Below are positions 12,075 through 23,588 of a stretch of 64,000 nt of DNA, one piece after another. Made by a program: the position numbers and the translations under genes. The DNA is from Gonocerus acuteangulatus. Its lineage: Eukaryota > Arthropoda > Insecta > Hemiptera > Coreidae. Each line of letters begins with the position of its first letter. Position 1 is the first letter of the stretch. The DNA lies in contig OX328123.1 in the NCBI GenBank assembly GCA_946811695.1, positions 45,424,017 through 45,488,016 on the forward strand, in the 5' to 3' direction. The notes beneath the pieces were generated by a model. That model saw nothing but the letters and a program-made list of their open reading frames with translations. It was not told the origin of the DNA and did no database searches.

Positions 12075-12202
12075 GTTGTCATACCTGTCGGTGGAGACCG
12101 TCGTCACTGGCATCTGTGCGAGTACTGTGGGCGAGCGCTTTCGACGTAAGTACGTCATTATCAAGCCACTGTTAAGTTAGTACTGAACTGTGTTTGTAGT
12201 GT
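12075..12202 (+). repeat. Left inverted terminal repeat of the PLE
   Basis: 128 bp, by eye identical in reverse complement to 13311-13438. It begins GTTGTCATACCTGTCGGTGG and ends GTTTGTAGTGT. The coding remnant starts about 30 bp beyond it. Confidence 0.85.
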
Positions 12203-12234
12203 TATGAACTATAAACTTTCTCGATCTAACAATA

Positions 12235-13065
12235 ACAAGAACAGAAAACTCACTTACATACGGCATCTACAGAAAACCTACTACGACCGACACAACAATC
12301 CATTCCTCATCCGTACACCCCACACAACACAAACTCTCAGCCTTTAGACACATGATCCACCGCCTCCAGACTACACCCATGACCCAACAGAACTACAACA
12401 AGGAACTATCAACCATATACGACATAGCACATAACAACGGTTACGGGCGAACAACCATCGACAAACTTATAACACAAAACAGCACTAAAAAACTCACACA
12501 GACGGACGAAGTCACGACAAGACGCTGCACTTTCACATATACAGGACCGTTAACATACCGACTAACTAACTTGTTTCACAAAGAAGGACTTAAGACAGCA
12601 CTAAAAACAGATAACAATTTACGGACTAACCTCACAAACGATATCGACAGACCTAACAAATACGACCTAAACGGAGTGTACAAACTAACATGCACTTGTG
12701 ACCACACATACATCGGACAAACAGGACGAAAACTAAAGACACGATATACAGAACACATACGATCTTTTAAACAGAACAAACGTGACTCTAACTACGCCAA
12801 CCATTTACACGAACACGCACACGACCCTAGCAACATACAAAACAGCATGACACTCATACACAGACAACAAAAAGGACGTAGACTTGACATACTAGAAAAC
12901 ATGGAGATATACAAACAACGATACTTTAACGGAAACATTATAAACGAACAACTTAACACTAGCTCTGACACAATATTCAGACCACTCAAACTACTTAAAC
13001 GAACAAACAAACGAAAAAGGACAGACACAGCATCACTTCCAATAACTAAACGACAACGTACTTAA
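12235..13065 (+). pseudogene. PLE RT thumb plus GIY-YIG endonuclease ORF
   Basis: The frame is open from 12235 (after a stop at 12232) to 13065, about 276 residues; the first ATG is at 12352. Upstream of that ATG the frame reads YGIYRKPTTTDTTIHSS and HPTQHKLSAFRH, which is the C-terminal thumb of a Penelope-type reverse transcriptase. Counting from the ATG, residues 108-135 hold the GIY-YIG fold: GVYKLTC, TYIGQTGR at 119-126, catalytic Arg131 and EH at 134-135. A Cys-rich CTC sits between the two halves, as in PLE nucleases, and Glu185 fits the conserved Glu. A basic Lys/Arg tail (about 215-237) ends the protein. In an intact element this nuclease nicks target DNA. Here the RT fingers and palm are missing, although the nuclease frame itself is unbroken. 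Confidence 0.85.
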
Positions 13066-13310
13066 CATAAAAACAGAAAAACTAAGAAAGACAAACATAA
13101 AATCACATTTTTCCATGATCAACATACAACGGACCACCTGCACAGAATACAGACAAACAAACTACCTGAGAAACCCTTAGACGGCAATGACCCACGGAGC
13201 CAACAAACACTTTACCTGAACGAACACCTGCACAGAGTACAGACAAACAAACTACCTGGACGACCTTTAACAGAAGTAAACAACGTACTCCACCCTGTAT
13301 AAATACTCTG

Positions 13311-13438
13311 ACACTACAAACACAGTTCAGTACTAACTTAACAGTGGCTTGATAATGACGTACTTACGTCGAAAGCGCTCGCCCACAGTACTCGCACAGA
13401 TGCCAGTGACGACGGTCTCCACCGACAGGTATGACAAC
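13311..13438 (-). repeat. Right inverted terminal repeat of the PLE
   Basis: Reverse complement of 12075-12202. It contains GACGT-ACTT-ACGTC (13357-13370) followed at once by GAAA, reminiscent of the stem II and GAAA part of a hammerhead ribozyme. Confidence 0.85.
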
Positions 13439-13725
13439 AGTATATTTACTGGCGGACCTAACCCCTTAGATTATTATTCAGATAGATTTTACTTTTTGGT
13501 TCTCAAATTTTACAGAAATCAACTTTTTTTGTACCAATTGAACATATATATCATGTTTAATTTTTGTCAATGGTTGGTCTTGCACCCACAACTTTATTTT
13601 TCGATTTTTTTTATTTTTTTTTTAATTGAATCGTATGAAGAATATTGAATATCAAGTGTTTTCTGAATATTTAAAAGCCATGCACGCAATTCCCAATATC
13701 GCAATTCACGTTGTAACCCATCCTA

Positions 13726-14300
13726 ATACCACCTTCAATATCTTTTCTATACTACCTTCTATAACCTTCCTTTTTCCACCTTCTATACCCTTCCTAATAC
13801 CATCTTCAATATCTTTTCTATACTACCTTCTATAACCTTCCTTTTTCCACCTTCTATACCCTTTCTAATACCATCTTCAATATCTTTTCTATACTACCTT
13901 CTATAACCTTCCTTCTTCCACCTTCTATACCCTTTCTAATACCATCTTCCATATCTTTTCTATACTACCTTCTATAACCTTCCTTTTTCCACCTTCTATA
14001 CCCTTCCTAATACCATCTTCAATATCTTTTCTATACTACCTTCTATAACCTTCCTTTTTCCACCTTCTATACCCTTCCTAATACCATCTTCAATATCTTT
14101 TCTATACTACCTTCTATAACCTTCCTTTTTCCACCTTCTATACCCTTTCTAATACCATCTTCAATGTCTTTCCTAATACGTACTACATTCTATACCCTTT
14201 CTTTTACCACCTTCTATACCTTTCGTAATGCCAACTTCAATATCCTTCCTAATACTACCTTCTATATCCTTCCAAATGCTATCTTCGATATCCTTCCTAA
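13726..14300. repeat. 71-bp minisatellite
   Basis: About six full units, then degraded ones. Starts of the ATACCATCTTCAAT word step by 71 bp (13797, 13868, 13939 and so on). Pyrimidine-rich on the + strand. The short frames it creates are by-products. Confidence 0.88.
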
Positions 14301-14309
14301 TACTACCTT

Positions 14310-14660
14310 CAATACGCACAAATAAATAATTTATTTTCTGAATATTTTTGTAAATAAATTTTTATTCACAAATTTTAATGTGAATAAATTTGTATTCATA
14401 TATTTAAATCACTTGATTTCTTGTGGATATTCACAAAATTTGTGAATATTCACACTTTTTGGGTATATTTAGAATTTTTCCTGTAAATTAATTATTATTT
14501 ACAGGAAAATTTGTGACAATTTTATTTGTATTTATACATAAGGCATACGTGAATACAAATAAATTCGTATTCACGCTTATGAATACAAATTTATTTATAT
14601 TCGTATTTACAAATAAATGAGGTACAAATAAATTCGTATTTTTATTTCTAAATAAAATTA
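14310..14660. repeat. AT-rich cluster of short palindromes
   Basis: Repeated AATACAAATAAATTCGTATT-type words occur in both orientations, plus a hairpin at about 14478-14508 (TTCCTGTAAAT...ATTTACAGGAA). No coding content. Confidence 0.6.
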
Positions 14661-15685
14661 AGTCCAACTCTAATTACCATCCAATGTAGAGTAGGACGGT
14701 AATGATGCGGACGCTAATGATAATTCTTACAAAAATATTTCTAATTTTTTTCTAAAATAATTATATTGATAAAACATATTGTAAAATACGTAGTTTATTA
14801 AGCACTATTTAATTGTTAGACGAAAAAAAATTCATGGATGTTTTGAATAATAAAATGGGAGACGGTAATGACCAGCAAAATACTCCAATTGTGATTTACC
14901 AGATAAAACACATCGAAAAAACTGATACGTACAATAATTCTCTTCCGTTTCTTCTGGAAACCCAAAATCAGTTTGAGAGAGCTCCTCAAACATCTATTTG
15001 GAAACAACTTGCTCCATCCTAAAAGGTTTTCTCGTTAATAACATAATAACAATCTAGAACTTGGAATAATGAACCAACTAATTGTGCTATTTTTCTTTGT
15101 TCAATGACACCAAGTTGTGCTATACGAAAAAAAAATCTGATCTAAGTGATCTTATTATCTTAATTCATTTTTAAGGTTTTCATGACACTTTTCTACCGGT
15201 TAAATCAAAATTTTTCTCCAGCCCCCTTAACCCCCACCACTTATTATACGCCCCTGGTATTAGGACGGATATAGAATAGAGAAATTTCTAGTTTGGTTTT
15301 ATTGGTGTGATGATAGGCAGGAATGACTGCAATATGCAAGTTTCCTTTCAGGTTATGTGTGTTTTCCAGCCACTTTCTGACAGGAACAGGAAAGAGGACA
15401 TTCCTGTCCTAGCTGAAGTCAGTACTTGATTGTAAATTTCTTTCAATATTGTTGATTTTACGGGCTAGTACACCATCGTAGCTCCTCAAGCACTGCTTCC
15501 GATAACAAGGGACTGCACTTAAATCTCATTAGAGTAGCCCTTATTCTACAAAGAAAAAGATCTTTTAGTTTCACCATTTTTTGGGATAGTTTATTTTATA
15601 ACTAGTGCTACGTTTAGCACCCAGGAAAGGTGAAAGTGGGTGTGTAAGGAACCTTTAGTGTGAGTGCACAATATTTGTGCCTCTA
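14661..15685. other. No recognised gene
   Basis: Two overlapping short frames on opposite strands (about 14813-15022) show no domain. The rest is AT-rich. Confidence 0.45.
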
Positions 15686-15770
15686 GTTAATGATAATTAT
15701 AATTATAATTATTATTATAATTATAATTATTATTATAATTATAATTATTATTATTATTATTATTAAAACA
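15686..15770. repeat. TAA/TTA microsatellite
   Basis: Alternating TAATTATAATTA and ATTATT units over about 85 bp. Confidence 0.85.
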
Positions 15771-16490
15771 ACAATAGAAATAATTATTTTTATTGTTGTT
15801 TTATGACTCACTTATTTAGAGCGTAGGAAATTATTGGATTAAATAAATGCTGAATAGGAGTTAGTCAGGTCGGATACAGATTTTACACTTTAACAAAAAC
15901 ATCAAGGAGAAATGCTCACTGAAAAGGAGAACAGAGAATAACTTAAACGAAGATCAAGTTTCTTTACACAAGACAGCGTTTAGGGCAGGAATGACTGCTT
16001 TTTACAAGAAGCTAAGTCGAAACAGTTAATGTTAAGTAGAGAGTAAATGACACTAACGTCCTGAAATACAGCGCAAGTAAAAGGAAAGGAAGAGCGTGGA
16101 GTTGGAGATAATAGGGTAGAAAGAGATATCCTAAATTCCAGCAGAGGCTATAAGACCCGAAGGGAGATAATTCCTATGCAAAACGGTAGAATATTATTCA
16201 GTGAAGTGCCTGCTGGATGTAGACCCTAGCCTTCTATTCACATCAGCTCCAGGCAGTAATCCCTCAAAACCCCTTATCACCTCTACTCTTTCTATCTCTT
16301 ATCACCAAACACCGATCCAAACCTTCAAAGATTACTCATTCAAAAAGGAAAAATTATTAACATTTTCTTTTGGTGCTTATAACGATACGGAATATCCATT
16401 GAGTATCCGATTAGACAAGTCTCTCGGGGGCTCGATATAGTATATTGATCTCTTACTTTATATATATATTATTTTTATTTATTTCTCAAT
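15771..16490. other. No recognised gene
   Basis: A 79-residue frame at 16201-16440 lacks a recognisable domain. Confidence 0.45.
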
Positions 16491-16494
16491 GTTT

Positions 16495-16619
16495 CTTTTT
16501 AGCACTTTCCTCCGAAGGAAAGTAGCTATTGAGGTTGCACTCATGACGGAATTTTTGAAAAATTTCTTCGAATCTTTATTGATCCTACCTAGTAGAGACC
16601 GAAAATGACCCCAGTTAAA

Positions 16620-16686
<67 letters not shown>

Positions 16687-17110
16687 TGTATATGTGTCCG
16701 TTAACACGATACAGGCCAGAGTTTTTGTTTTTTCGCCACGAAACTTGGTATGTAGAATTCCCCCATCAAACGATTGAACGAGTTCGTTAACCAACAAAAT
16801 CGGTTCATCCGGAGGGGGGGGGGGGGTTACTACGGAGCTAAAGTAGTTATTTGTCCATACGAGCCATAATGTTTGTTATATTTCAACGAAACTCGGTATT
16901 CGTTGTGGTCAACTGAAGAGAAAAAATTATTGTAAAAATAAACTAAATCGGTTGACTAGAAGGGGGAGTTTACTCCAGACAGAAATTACTAATTTGCTCA
17001 TACCGGTCGTAATTTCTGCTGAATTGTAACGAAACGCGGTATACGTCCTGGGTATCTAATAAGTAAGAAGTGTTACTTAGTATCGGAAGGGGGGGATTTA
17101 CTTTGTACTA
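16495..17110 (+). repeat. Family A repeat copy
   Basis: TTAGCACTTTCCTCCGAAGG (16498) and ACCGAAAATGACCCC precede (TA)n at 16622-16682. Tandem units then contain ACGAAACTTGGTAT, CTAAATCGGTT and G runs of 7-12. The same order is seen at 38990-39837 and at 59243 plus 60777-62546. The right terminal repeat is not seen here. Confidence 0.7.
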
Positions 17111-17309
17111 TGTTTACATTGAATTGAAACAGGTGTTATTTATGTTTTTATTTTATTTATCTTGTTGGGTTATGTAAGCTTGTTTATGGTTATTTATGTC
17201 AGAAGGTCCCAACAAGAATATTATTGCATGTTCAAAAATCAAATTAACAAATAACACAAAAAACTATAAATAAACATGCAGAACGTCAACAGTATATAAT
17301 TAAATGTAA

Positions 17310-18330
17310 AATAAAAAAAAAACATATTTACATAAATTGCAAGAACGCAAGTCGTTAATCCGCTTGAAGACATCACGGAGATGTTTTTCATGATCTTCCG
17401 GTGTTTCCGATGCGACGAGGAAGTCATCCAAGAAAGGGAAAACGTAGGTCAGAACCCGCAGCATGTTATCGACGAATCTCTGGAATGTCCTAGCCGCATT
17501 CTTAAGGCCAAAGGGCATCCGGAGGTATTCGTACAAAGAGTGTGATGATTGCCGTCTTTCTATGTCTTGGTCCGCTATCAGGATGTGGTGGTACGCGCGG
17601 GTTATGTCTAGGGTGGTAAAGATGGTCATCCCATCGAGCTGAGTGGTAAAGTCCATCAGATTCGGCACTGCATATTTGTCTGAGACGGTCAGCTCGTTCA
17701 GGCGGCGATAGTCTCCGTAGATCCTAAGACTCCCATCCTTCTTCGTAACTACTTGAAGAGAACTGGACCAGCAGCTCTTTGAGGGTCGGCAGATACCCTC
17801 GTCGATCATTCGCTGAAACTCCTTCTTGACAGCGGTGTATTTTTCCGAAGGTAATCTCCTAGCCTTACTATTTACCGGATGACCCCTCGTCTCGATATGG
17901 TGCTCAACGACTTGCCTTGAAGGTCCACGAAGAGGTGAGGGACGGTTAATATCTGGAAAATCCCGTAGGATGTGTGCATAAGGACAGCCGCCGGGGATAG
18001 TCGAGATGGATGGTGAAGAAACGGAAGAGACTTTTCCAATCACCTTAAGACCAGTGTGCGGGTCGGTGATTTTTCTGCCGTTGATGTCAATGGAGAGCCG
18101 GTGGTGGAAAAGGAAGTCTGCTCCGAGAATGGGTCGACCAACATCCGCTATCACGAAAGTCCACGGAAAGCTGCGACGAAGTCCAATGTCCAGCCTTAAA
18201 GTCCTCTCGCCTTAGGGATGGTGGTATTATTTGCTGTGACTAAGGTGTATTCGGAAACTTGGCGGTGGATCCGTGGGTTTCGCGGGATAATGGAGATAGA
18301 GGCTCCGGTGTCCACTAAGAAGGTAAGACC
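17310..18330 (-). pseudogene. Gypsy pol fragment: protease and N-terminal RT
   Basis: The protease start (about 18330-18218) reads FLVDTGASISIIP with the DTG catalytic triad. A frameshift near 18210 then moves the frame to the main open stretch (18154-17300). That stretch begins with the protease end, VGRPILGADFL (residues 6-16), and continues into RT. RT hallmarks are VTKKDGSLRIYGDYRRLN (136-153; IYGDYRRLN where CGDYRRLN is usual), motif A TLDITRAYHHI with Asp183, LRMPFGLKNA (211-220) and motif C FLDD (241-244). The thumb, RNase H and integrase are missing, and the last dozen residues are AT-rich read-through. Non-functional. Confidence 0.88.
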
Positions 18331-18404
18331 GGACCTCTTATCAGTGATAAATAGGCGGCGTTGGGGTTGGGCTTCGACGATGGCCGCTTCATCCGTCGGC
18401 CCCT

Positions 18405-19109
18405 CTAAAAATCCTGCTCCTTTTGGTTCTTACAGCTGCAGGGTTGACGGCAGTTTTTGGCTTTTTCACGATATTTGCTGTGAAAGAAGCATAGCCCTTT
18501 GTGGGGAGACCTGGAGCGTTCAGGTCGCTGCGAAACGCCGCGTTGATCCCAACTGGTTGACCTGCATTGTTTTCGGAGATCTGCTACTTCCACTCGAAGC
18601 TTCTTGAGTTCTTCCAGGATCGGGTCGTCGCTGATGCTGAAACTGGATTCAGGGGTCTGGGAGGGTCATTGAGAGTATAGAGCGTAGGCTCCAGGTCGCT
18701 CCACCTCCATGATTTTGTCGGTTGCGCTAGTAAGTGCATCGATGTCTTCCTGTTTGATGGCAGCCAGAATTTCCTGCACATGCGTGGGTAAATTCCGGAG
18801 CCACAGATTCCTGACAACGTCTGCGCTGATCATGGAACCAGCAAGCTGCCGGATTTGACGGTAGAGCTGTGAAGGACGCTGACTCCCAAGCTGAGAGTCT
18901 TCTAAGAGCTTTTTGATGCGTCGAGATTCGGATTCACCGTAAATCGATACCAGTCGCTCTCTCAGCAGCTCGTATGGGTAGTCTGAAGTGGTGGTAAGGA
19001 GATCGACAACCTGCGTAAGTACGTCGAGCTCCAAGCTGGCTACAACTATCTGGAATTTAATTTTAGACGACACCACTGGAGACGCCAAAAAAACTGCATC
19101 GGCTTGCAA
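18405..19109 (-). pseudogene. Gypsy gag and nucleocapsid fragment
   Basis: The gag capsid-like part (19109-18666, 147 residues) contains LRERLVSIYGESESRRIKKL, PSQLYRQIRQLAG and LWLRNLPTHVQEIL, matching arthropod gypsy/Mag-type gag architecture from memory. Downstream in another frame (18593-18405) CFFHSKYREKAKNCRQPC resembles the atypical Cys/His knuckle that precedes protease in these elements. Frame changes make it a relic. Confidence 0.75.
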
Positions 19110-19194
19110 AAACCACAGCGTTGCACAGTGGGACGAATGAGCAATCTAGGAGGAAAAAATTCTGTATTACTTAAATGGATACATCATCATCTCA

Positions 19195-19350
19195 TCTGAC
19201 GCCTTGGATTCTAACGCGGGAGATGGTGGGATCGAGTCCTGTCTGCAGCAGGATCTCAAGGTTCGTTGAAAAAATTTCCCATTCCACCATGGATCACAGC
19301 GCTAATCGCCCAGATGTTGGTGCACCGTACTAAAAAAAAAAAAAAAAAAG
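19195..19350 (+). mobile_element. tRNA-derived SINE, type A
   Basis: The head has CGCCTTGGATTCTAACGCGG and a B-box-like GGGATCGAGTCC. The 3' module is ACAGCGCTAATCGCCCAGAT...GCACCGTA plus poly-A. Same layout as 28885-29055 (+), 42945-43092 (-), 45805-45950 (-) and 59098-59215 (-). Confidence 0.75.
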
Positions 19351-20361
19351 ATGAACTAATAAAATGTTTAAGGCACTTTGCAATCAATTCGTAATAAATA
19401 ATCATATTAATAAATCATCAGCTACATCTTTGTCTTTGTTAAACAATAGACTTGAAATCAAAAACACTCAACTAACCTAGAGGTTTATGGTTTCGAATGT
19501 TTCAGTAACGGTCATATCACACGATGAAGGATGACAATTACCCTTGGGTTTGGATTCTTTAGGGGAGGGGGGGGCGGATGATTTGTAAATACAATGGGCT
19601 ATTCTTAGATCTAGCTTTCAAGCTTTAATGTAAGTAAGCTTTTTAATTTGTAGTCTACCATCAAAGCAAGTACCTCTTTATTGGAAAAAAGACACATATG
19701 ATTAGTTTTACTAAATCATTCTTTTCATTTGAGTTGCAAATTCTGAGGGAGATTGAACTATTTCTTGGATAAGATTTAGCATCGAATCTTCACCGAATTC
19801 CTAACAGATTCTTCTATGGCGAATGCTAATTTTTTCGTACTGCGTGACCTTATAATAACTTTAACTTTATTTAACTTTCCCCGGACAAAGCAGTCATCGA
19901 ATCGTTTAATAGAGCGACCGAAAGCGACAGACAAGTAGATGGCATAATTTCTTGAAACAAGTATTCCAACATGAACATACTGTCTAGCCAATCATTATTT
20001 TCAATAGAAAATATGTCCGTATATCTTCCAGCCTGGTGCCATTTCTTTTTCATTTTCAATTTTTTGTTTTAAATGAGTCTTTAATGTAGCTGAAAACGTT
20101 GGAATAATATTTACTATCTCAAACGTTTCCAAATATGGCAATATATATTGAATCTACATCCTTTTAATTTCACCAAATACTAAATACCTTCCTACGCGGA
20201 AATGGAATTTATTTTCCACAAAACACATAAGCAGTCGAAAGCAGCTGTAGAATAAGATGTAGCTTTAAGTCCAGCTCCAGGTTCCAATCCGTTGGGCCTG
20301 GAGCTCTCTCTGTACAAAATCAAATTTTGGGAGGGTGGGAAAAAAATGTAAACAAATTAAA
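19351..20361. other. No recognised gene
   Basis: A G-rich run at 19562-19577. Short minus-strand frames at about 19776-20059 have no domain. Confidence 0.45.
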
Positions 20362-20587
20362 TTAAAATGTGAAAGTTTTTGATTCACATGATGTCAAGTG
20401 CAAGAAGATGTCCCAGAGGCAGACCACCACTCATGTTAAAATGTGAAAGTTTTTGATTCACATGATGTCAAGTGCAAGAAGATGTCCCAGAGGCAGACCA
20501 CCACTCATGTTAAAATGTGAAAGTTTTTGATTCACATGATGTCAAGTGCAAGAAGATGTCCCAGAGGCAGACCACCACTCATGTTAA
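20362..20587. repeat. Three-copy 74-bp tandem repeat
   Basis: Units start at 20362, 20436 and 20510 and look identical by eye (AAATGTGAAAGTTTTTGATT ... CAGACCACCACTCATG), implying recent expansion. Confidence 0.92.
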
Positions 20588-21571
20588 AATTTTATACTTT
20601 TAATTTTTATATGATTTATTTACTACGTTCATAAATATTGTTTATAGTACTTACTCTGCCGATTTTGTTTATAGCCATGATAGAGTCTTCTAAATCAAGC
20701 CAAGACGTTGGCGATAAAAAACTAGTTTTATGTAGATCTCGTTGATCCTGAAATTAGAAGACATTCTAGTCTCTGTACTGTCTTAGACTTGGCACAATTT
20801 GATGGCAAATGTCTTGTGACCTACCAGAATAAAATTACAAAGCCTTAAAAATCTAAACTGGTAATAACATTTCCTTTATTCCAGTATCGTTTAAACTTTT
20901 TTTTTTTAGTGTTTTAATACGAAAATTATAAAACTTTTCGGGAATAAGCACACCTTGAGCACCTTACTCAAGAGACTAGCTAGCTTGACTTAAGGTAGAG
21001 CATCTTACGATGAGATCGGTGAGAACAAGTTGGGTGTTGCTTTAGCCTCTGTTAGCTCTTCTAGAAACTTTTCCCCAATAAGGCAAGTTTAATGGTGCCA
21101 AGTTACATTTCTCCTTACTCTCAAGTCCACACAACTCCTGTTTACTTCCTGTACTAACTTTCTGAGCCGTCGATCTAGACGAAAGCCGTTCCGAGGGGAA
21201 ATGACCATTGTTCATGTACACCCTTATTATCTATTCAATGGAAATTACATTCTTCTTCATCAATTCTAGAGAAAACAACAGCGATTTCAAAATAAACTAT
21301 GGAAGAAATTTCCAAATATCTTTCAGGGAATTTCATCATTTTATTCTAAATTTTAATAGTATCGGCCAGAATCCACTGCCATCTCAAATTTCAAAAACAT
21401 GGAAGGAACGAGTTTTTCACCACGCCTCCTCACGCATAATATATATATGCGTGATGTGTATGTATTTTAAAATAAGCAAAATGCAAAATATCATAGTGAT
21501 AACCTTTGTTATAGAAAATGATAATTATTTTTTGAGTAAATAGTTTTTTTTGTTTTTTTTTTGTGTGTGTT
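20588..21571. other. No recognised gene
   Basis: A 111-residue frame at 21208-21543 is low-complexity and unrecognised. Nothing else seen. Confidence 0.45.
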
Positions 21572-21721
21572 TAACGGCGTATAATTAGGTTATTAACGCC
21601 GGGCTGTCTACAGGTTGCCACCCTTTTATAATACCAACAGCACGTGGTCGGTCACCAATTCAGGTCCTCACCAAGCCCGATGTTGTTTATAACTGCATCC
21701 AATGTGGCTATGGCCGTTGGC
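21572..21721 (-). mobile_element. 5S rRNA-derived SINE (SINE3-like)
   Basis: On the minus strand the head resembles 5S rRNA (GCCATAGCCACATTG, then GGTGACCGACCACGTGCTGT), followed by GGGTGGCAACCTGTAGACAG, a GCGTTAATAACC-type tail and poly-A. The diverged 5S part lacks several bases, so it is a SINE rather than a ribosomal gene. A better-preserved copy is at 63417-63596. Confidence 0.8.
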
Positions 21722-21783
21722 TCGAGCAAATAGTTAATTGTCATTTTGAAAGTAAAGAGGTCTGACAAAAAGTCCGAGTAACA

Positions 21784-22580
21784 GGAACTGCGTCATCTTA
21801 GTGCGGTTTCGTTCATATCCCCAGTATCATTAGCAAAGGATTAGAAGCAGTTATTGGTAGGGTTTGATCTTTCGTGAAAAATATAAAATGACATCTCAAA
21901 GAGGAAGAAGATTTAAGGCGCCAAAACAGGAAACTGACAATATTCTAAGCGGAAATGATTTCCCCACCTTCTCAACGTTTGCCAAGAGAAACGCTATTAC
22001 CAATACGATTCTCATTTTCATACTATATTTTATTAAAATACTAATCTTACTATTAAATGCGATTAAAGAAAACAATAACCAATTAAAACGTTAGGTAAAC
22101 AGTGACAAAACCCTGTTAAAAAAAAAAGAAAAAAAAAAAAAAAAGAAAAAAAAAACTAACAATTTTAAAGCACTCATTTCTCGGATTGACACCGCCCTAT
22201 CAAAAATAACATTTGAACCATATTTGTAGAGACATTAGTAAGCTTTCGACGGTTACCTTCCACTCACCACGATTTACCAACCGGTTTTAAGTTATATTAG
22301 AAAATAGACGAAAATCCCAAAACTTTTCATGCCTGTTAATGAAATATTTCAATTCTAGTACTTCCTTAACTCGAAACGGAACCAAAATTTATCTACCTTA
22401 GATTAGATGAATATTAAACGTCTGGAACAATTTTCAACTGAATTTATCGTTTCTGAGTACCCAAAATTAAAATTACTTTGGAAAAGTAGGTGTTTCTATG
22501 TCTCTCAAAAAAGGGAGCAGATATCGCTTTAAAAGTGGTTTCATTCGTTTTTCTACGATAAGAATCCCGTAACGTATATT
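21784..22580 (+). repeat. Family B repeat copy
   Basis: It opens GGAACTGCGTCATCTTAGTG and contains TTTGATCTTTCGTGAAAAAT, GGCGCCAAAACAGGAAACTG and TTAGTAAGCTTTCGACGGTT, shared with 28824, 45300, 47963 and 56223-57329. A-rich stretch at 22117-22155. The right terminus is not seen. The 76-residue frame inside it (21864-22094) belongs to the repeat and is broken in other copies. Confidence 0.65.
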
Positions 22581-23315
22581 TAAGATAATATTTTAGAGCT
22601 TCTATATCTGTCTGTCAACTTAATATATCAAGTGATTGTAAAATCTATAAAAAGAACATACTGGCTTGAAGGCTAAATTTAGAGTTTGGAAGTTCTGCAC
22701 ACGAGGCGCTGAAGTTAGTCCTGGTTTCCAAACTATGTTGAGGAAGCCTCCCACACTGATCCCATTTCCCCGATAATGCTATACCACAAGTTGGGAGAGG
22801 GTTTTGGCTAGGGGTGTGCATACTTTATTAATCAAACAAGGGAAAATCCATTTAAAATAATACTTTAAGTTTGTTGATAAGATAATACATTTTGAAACGT
22901 ACTTTAATACACGACACATTCTTTATATGATTGTTTATTCGTCGCGGATGCGTTGCTTAAACTTGAGAATTACAAAAATGTCAATCATCCTTCCTCTCCA
23001 CCCAAACGTCTTAATAGGAAGTGGCCCCGCGATCAACTAGGAGTGAAGTATCGTGGGGTGATCAAAAAACAGTGTAATTATATTAATTGACAGTGATATT
23101 GATGGATATTTTCTCTCCCCATGATATCACTCGCCTCCAATCCTCCCTGCTAGTCGCAGGATGTGGTTGGATGATTTAAGGTAAACTCCGGGTCATTCTA
23201 GAATCCTTCCTTACAAGGAAGATATTCGGCTGATAACTGGGGATACCTGAGGCGCTGTCAAGCTACCTATATCAAATTATATAATACATATGATTGTAGA
23301 CTGTAATATTTCTTT

Positions 23316-23318
<3 letters not shown>
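22581..23318. other. No recognised gene
   Basis: No coding similarity or repeat recognised. Confidence 0.5.

Positions 23319-23388
<70 letters not shown>
23319..23388. repeat. (TA)n microsatellite
   Basis: About 70 bp of TA repeats. Confidence 0.9.
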
Positions 23389-23390
<2 letters not shown>

Positions 23391-23517
23391 GACGTATTGG
23401 AATTTGTTTAATTTTATTCAATCATTTATTTTGAACTTCGCATTATAAGCCATAAAAATACTAAAACTTAACTCAAATAACAAAAATTGAATGTAGCTAG
23501 AAGAAGACATTTTGTGT

Positions 23518-23520
<3 letters not shown>

Positions 23521-23585
<65 letters not shown>
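23521..23585. repeat. (TA)n microsatellite
   Basis: About 65 bp of TA repeats, preceded by TGTGTGTG. Confidence 0.9.

Positions 23586-23588
<3 letters not shown>

Larger units (their letters stand above)
12063..13485 (+). mobile_element. Compact Penelope-like element (PLE)
   Basis: ATTATTCAGATAG flanks the element at 12063-12075 and 13473-13485, a 13-bp target duplication. Inside are 128-bp inverted terminal repeats (12075-12202 and 13311-13438), a partial RT-endonuclease ORF (12235-13065) and a 34-bp 3' extension (13439-13472) outside the right repeat. Inverted pseudo-LTRs, 5' truncation and a short one-sided extension are known for Penelope-like elements (from memory). The RT catalytic part is missing, so it cannot be autonomous. 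Confidence 0.85.
17310..19125 (-). mobile_element. Decayed Ty3/gypsy LTR retrotransposon
   Basis: Gag, zinc knuckle, protease and the first part of RT occur in gypsy order on the minus strand, in different frames separated by stops. Codon composition is clearly richer in GC than the flanks. RNase H, integrase and both LTRs are absent. The low-coordinate end stops abruptly at about 17330 in AT-rich DNA. Confidence 0.85.

Noticed and set aside
12576..13028. Minus-strand Leu/Ser-rich ORFs inside the PLE
   Set aside because: Shadows of the GIY-YIG nuclease frame.
18006..18607. Plus-strand ORFs at 18006-18215 and 18218-18607
   Set aside because: Antisense shadows of the minus-strand gypsy protease and nucleocapsid coding sequence.
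20362..20587. Direct repeats as a CRISPR-like array
   Set aside because: Three contiguous 74-bp units without unique spacers in a eukaryotic genome: a tandem duplication.
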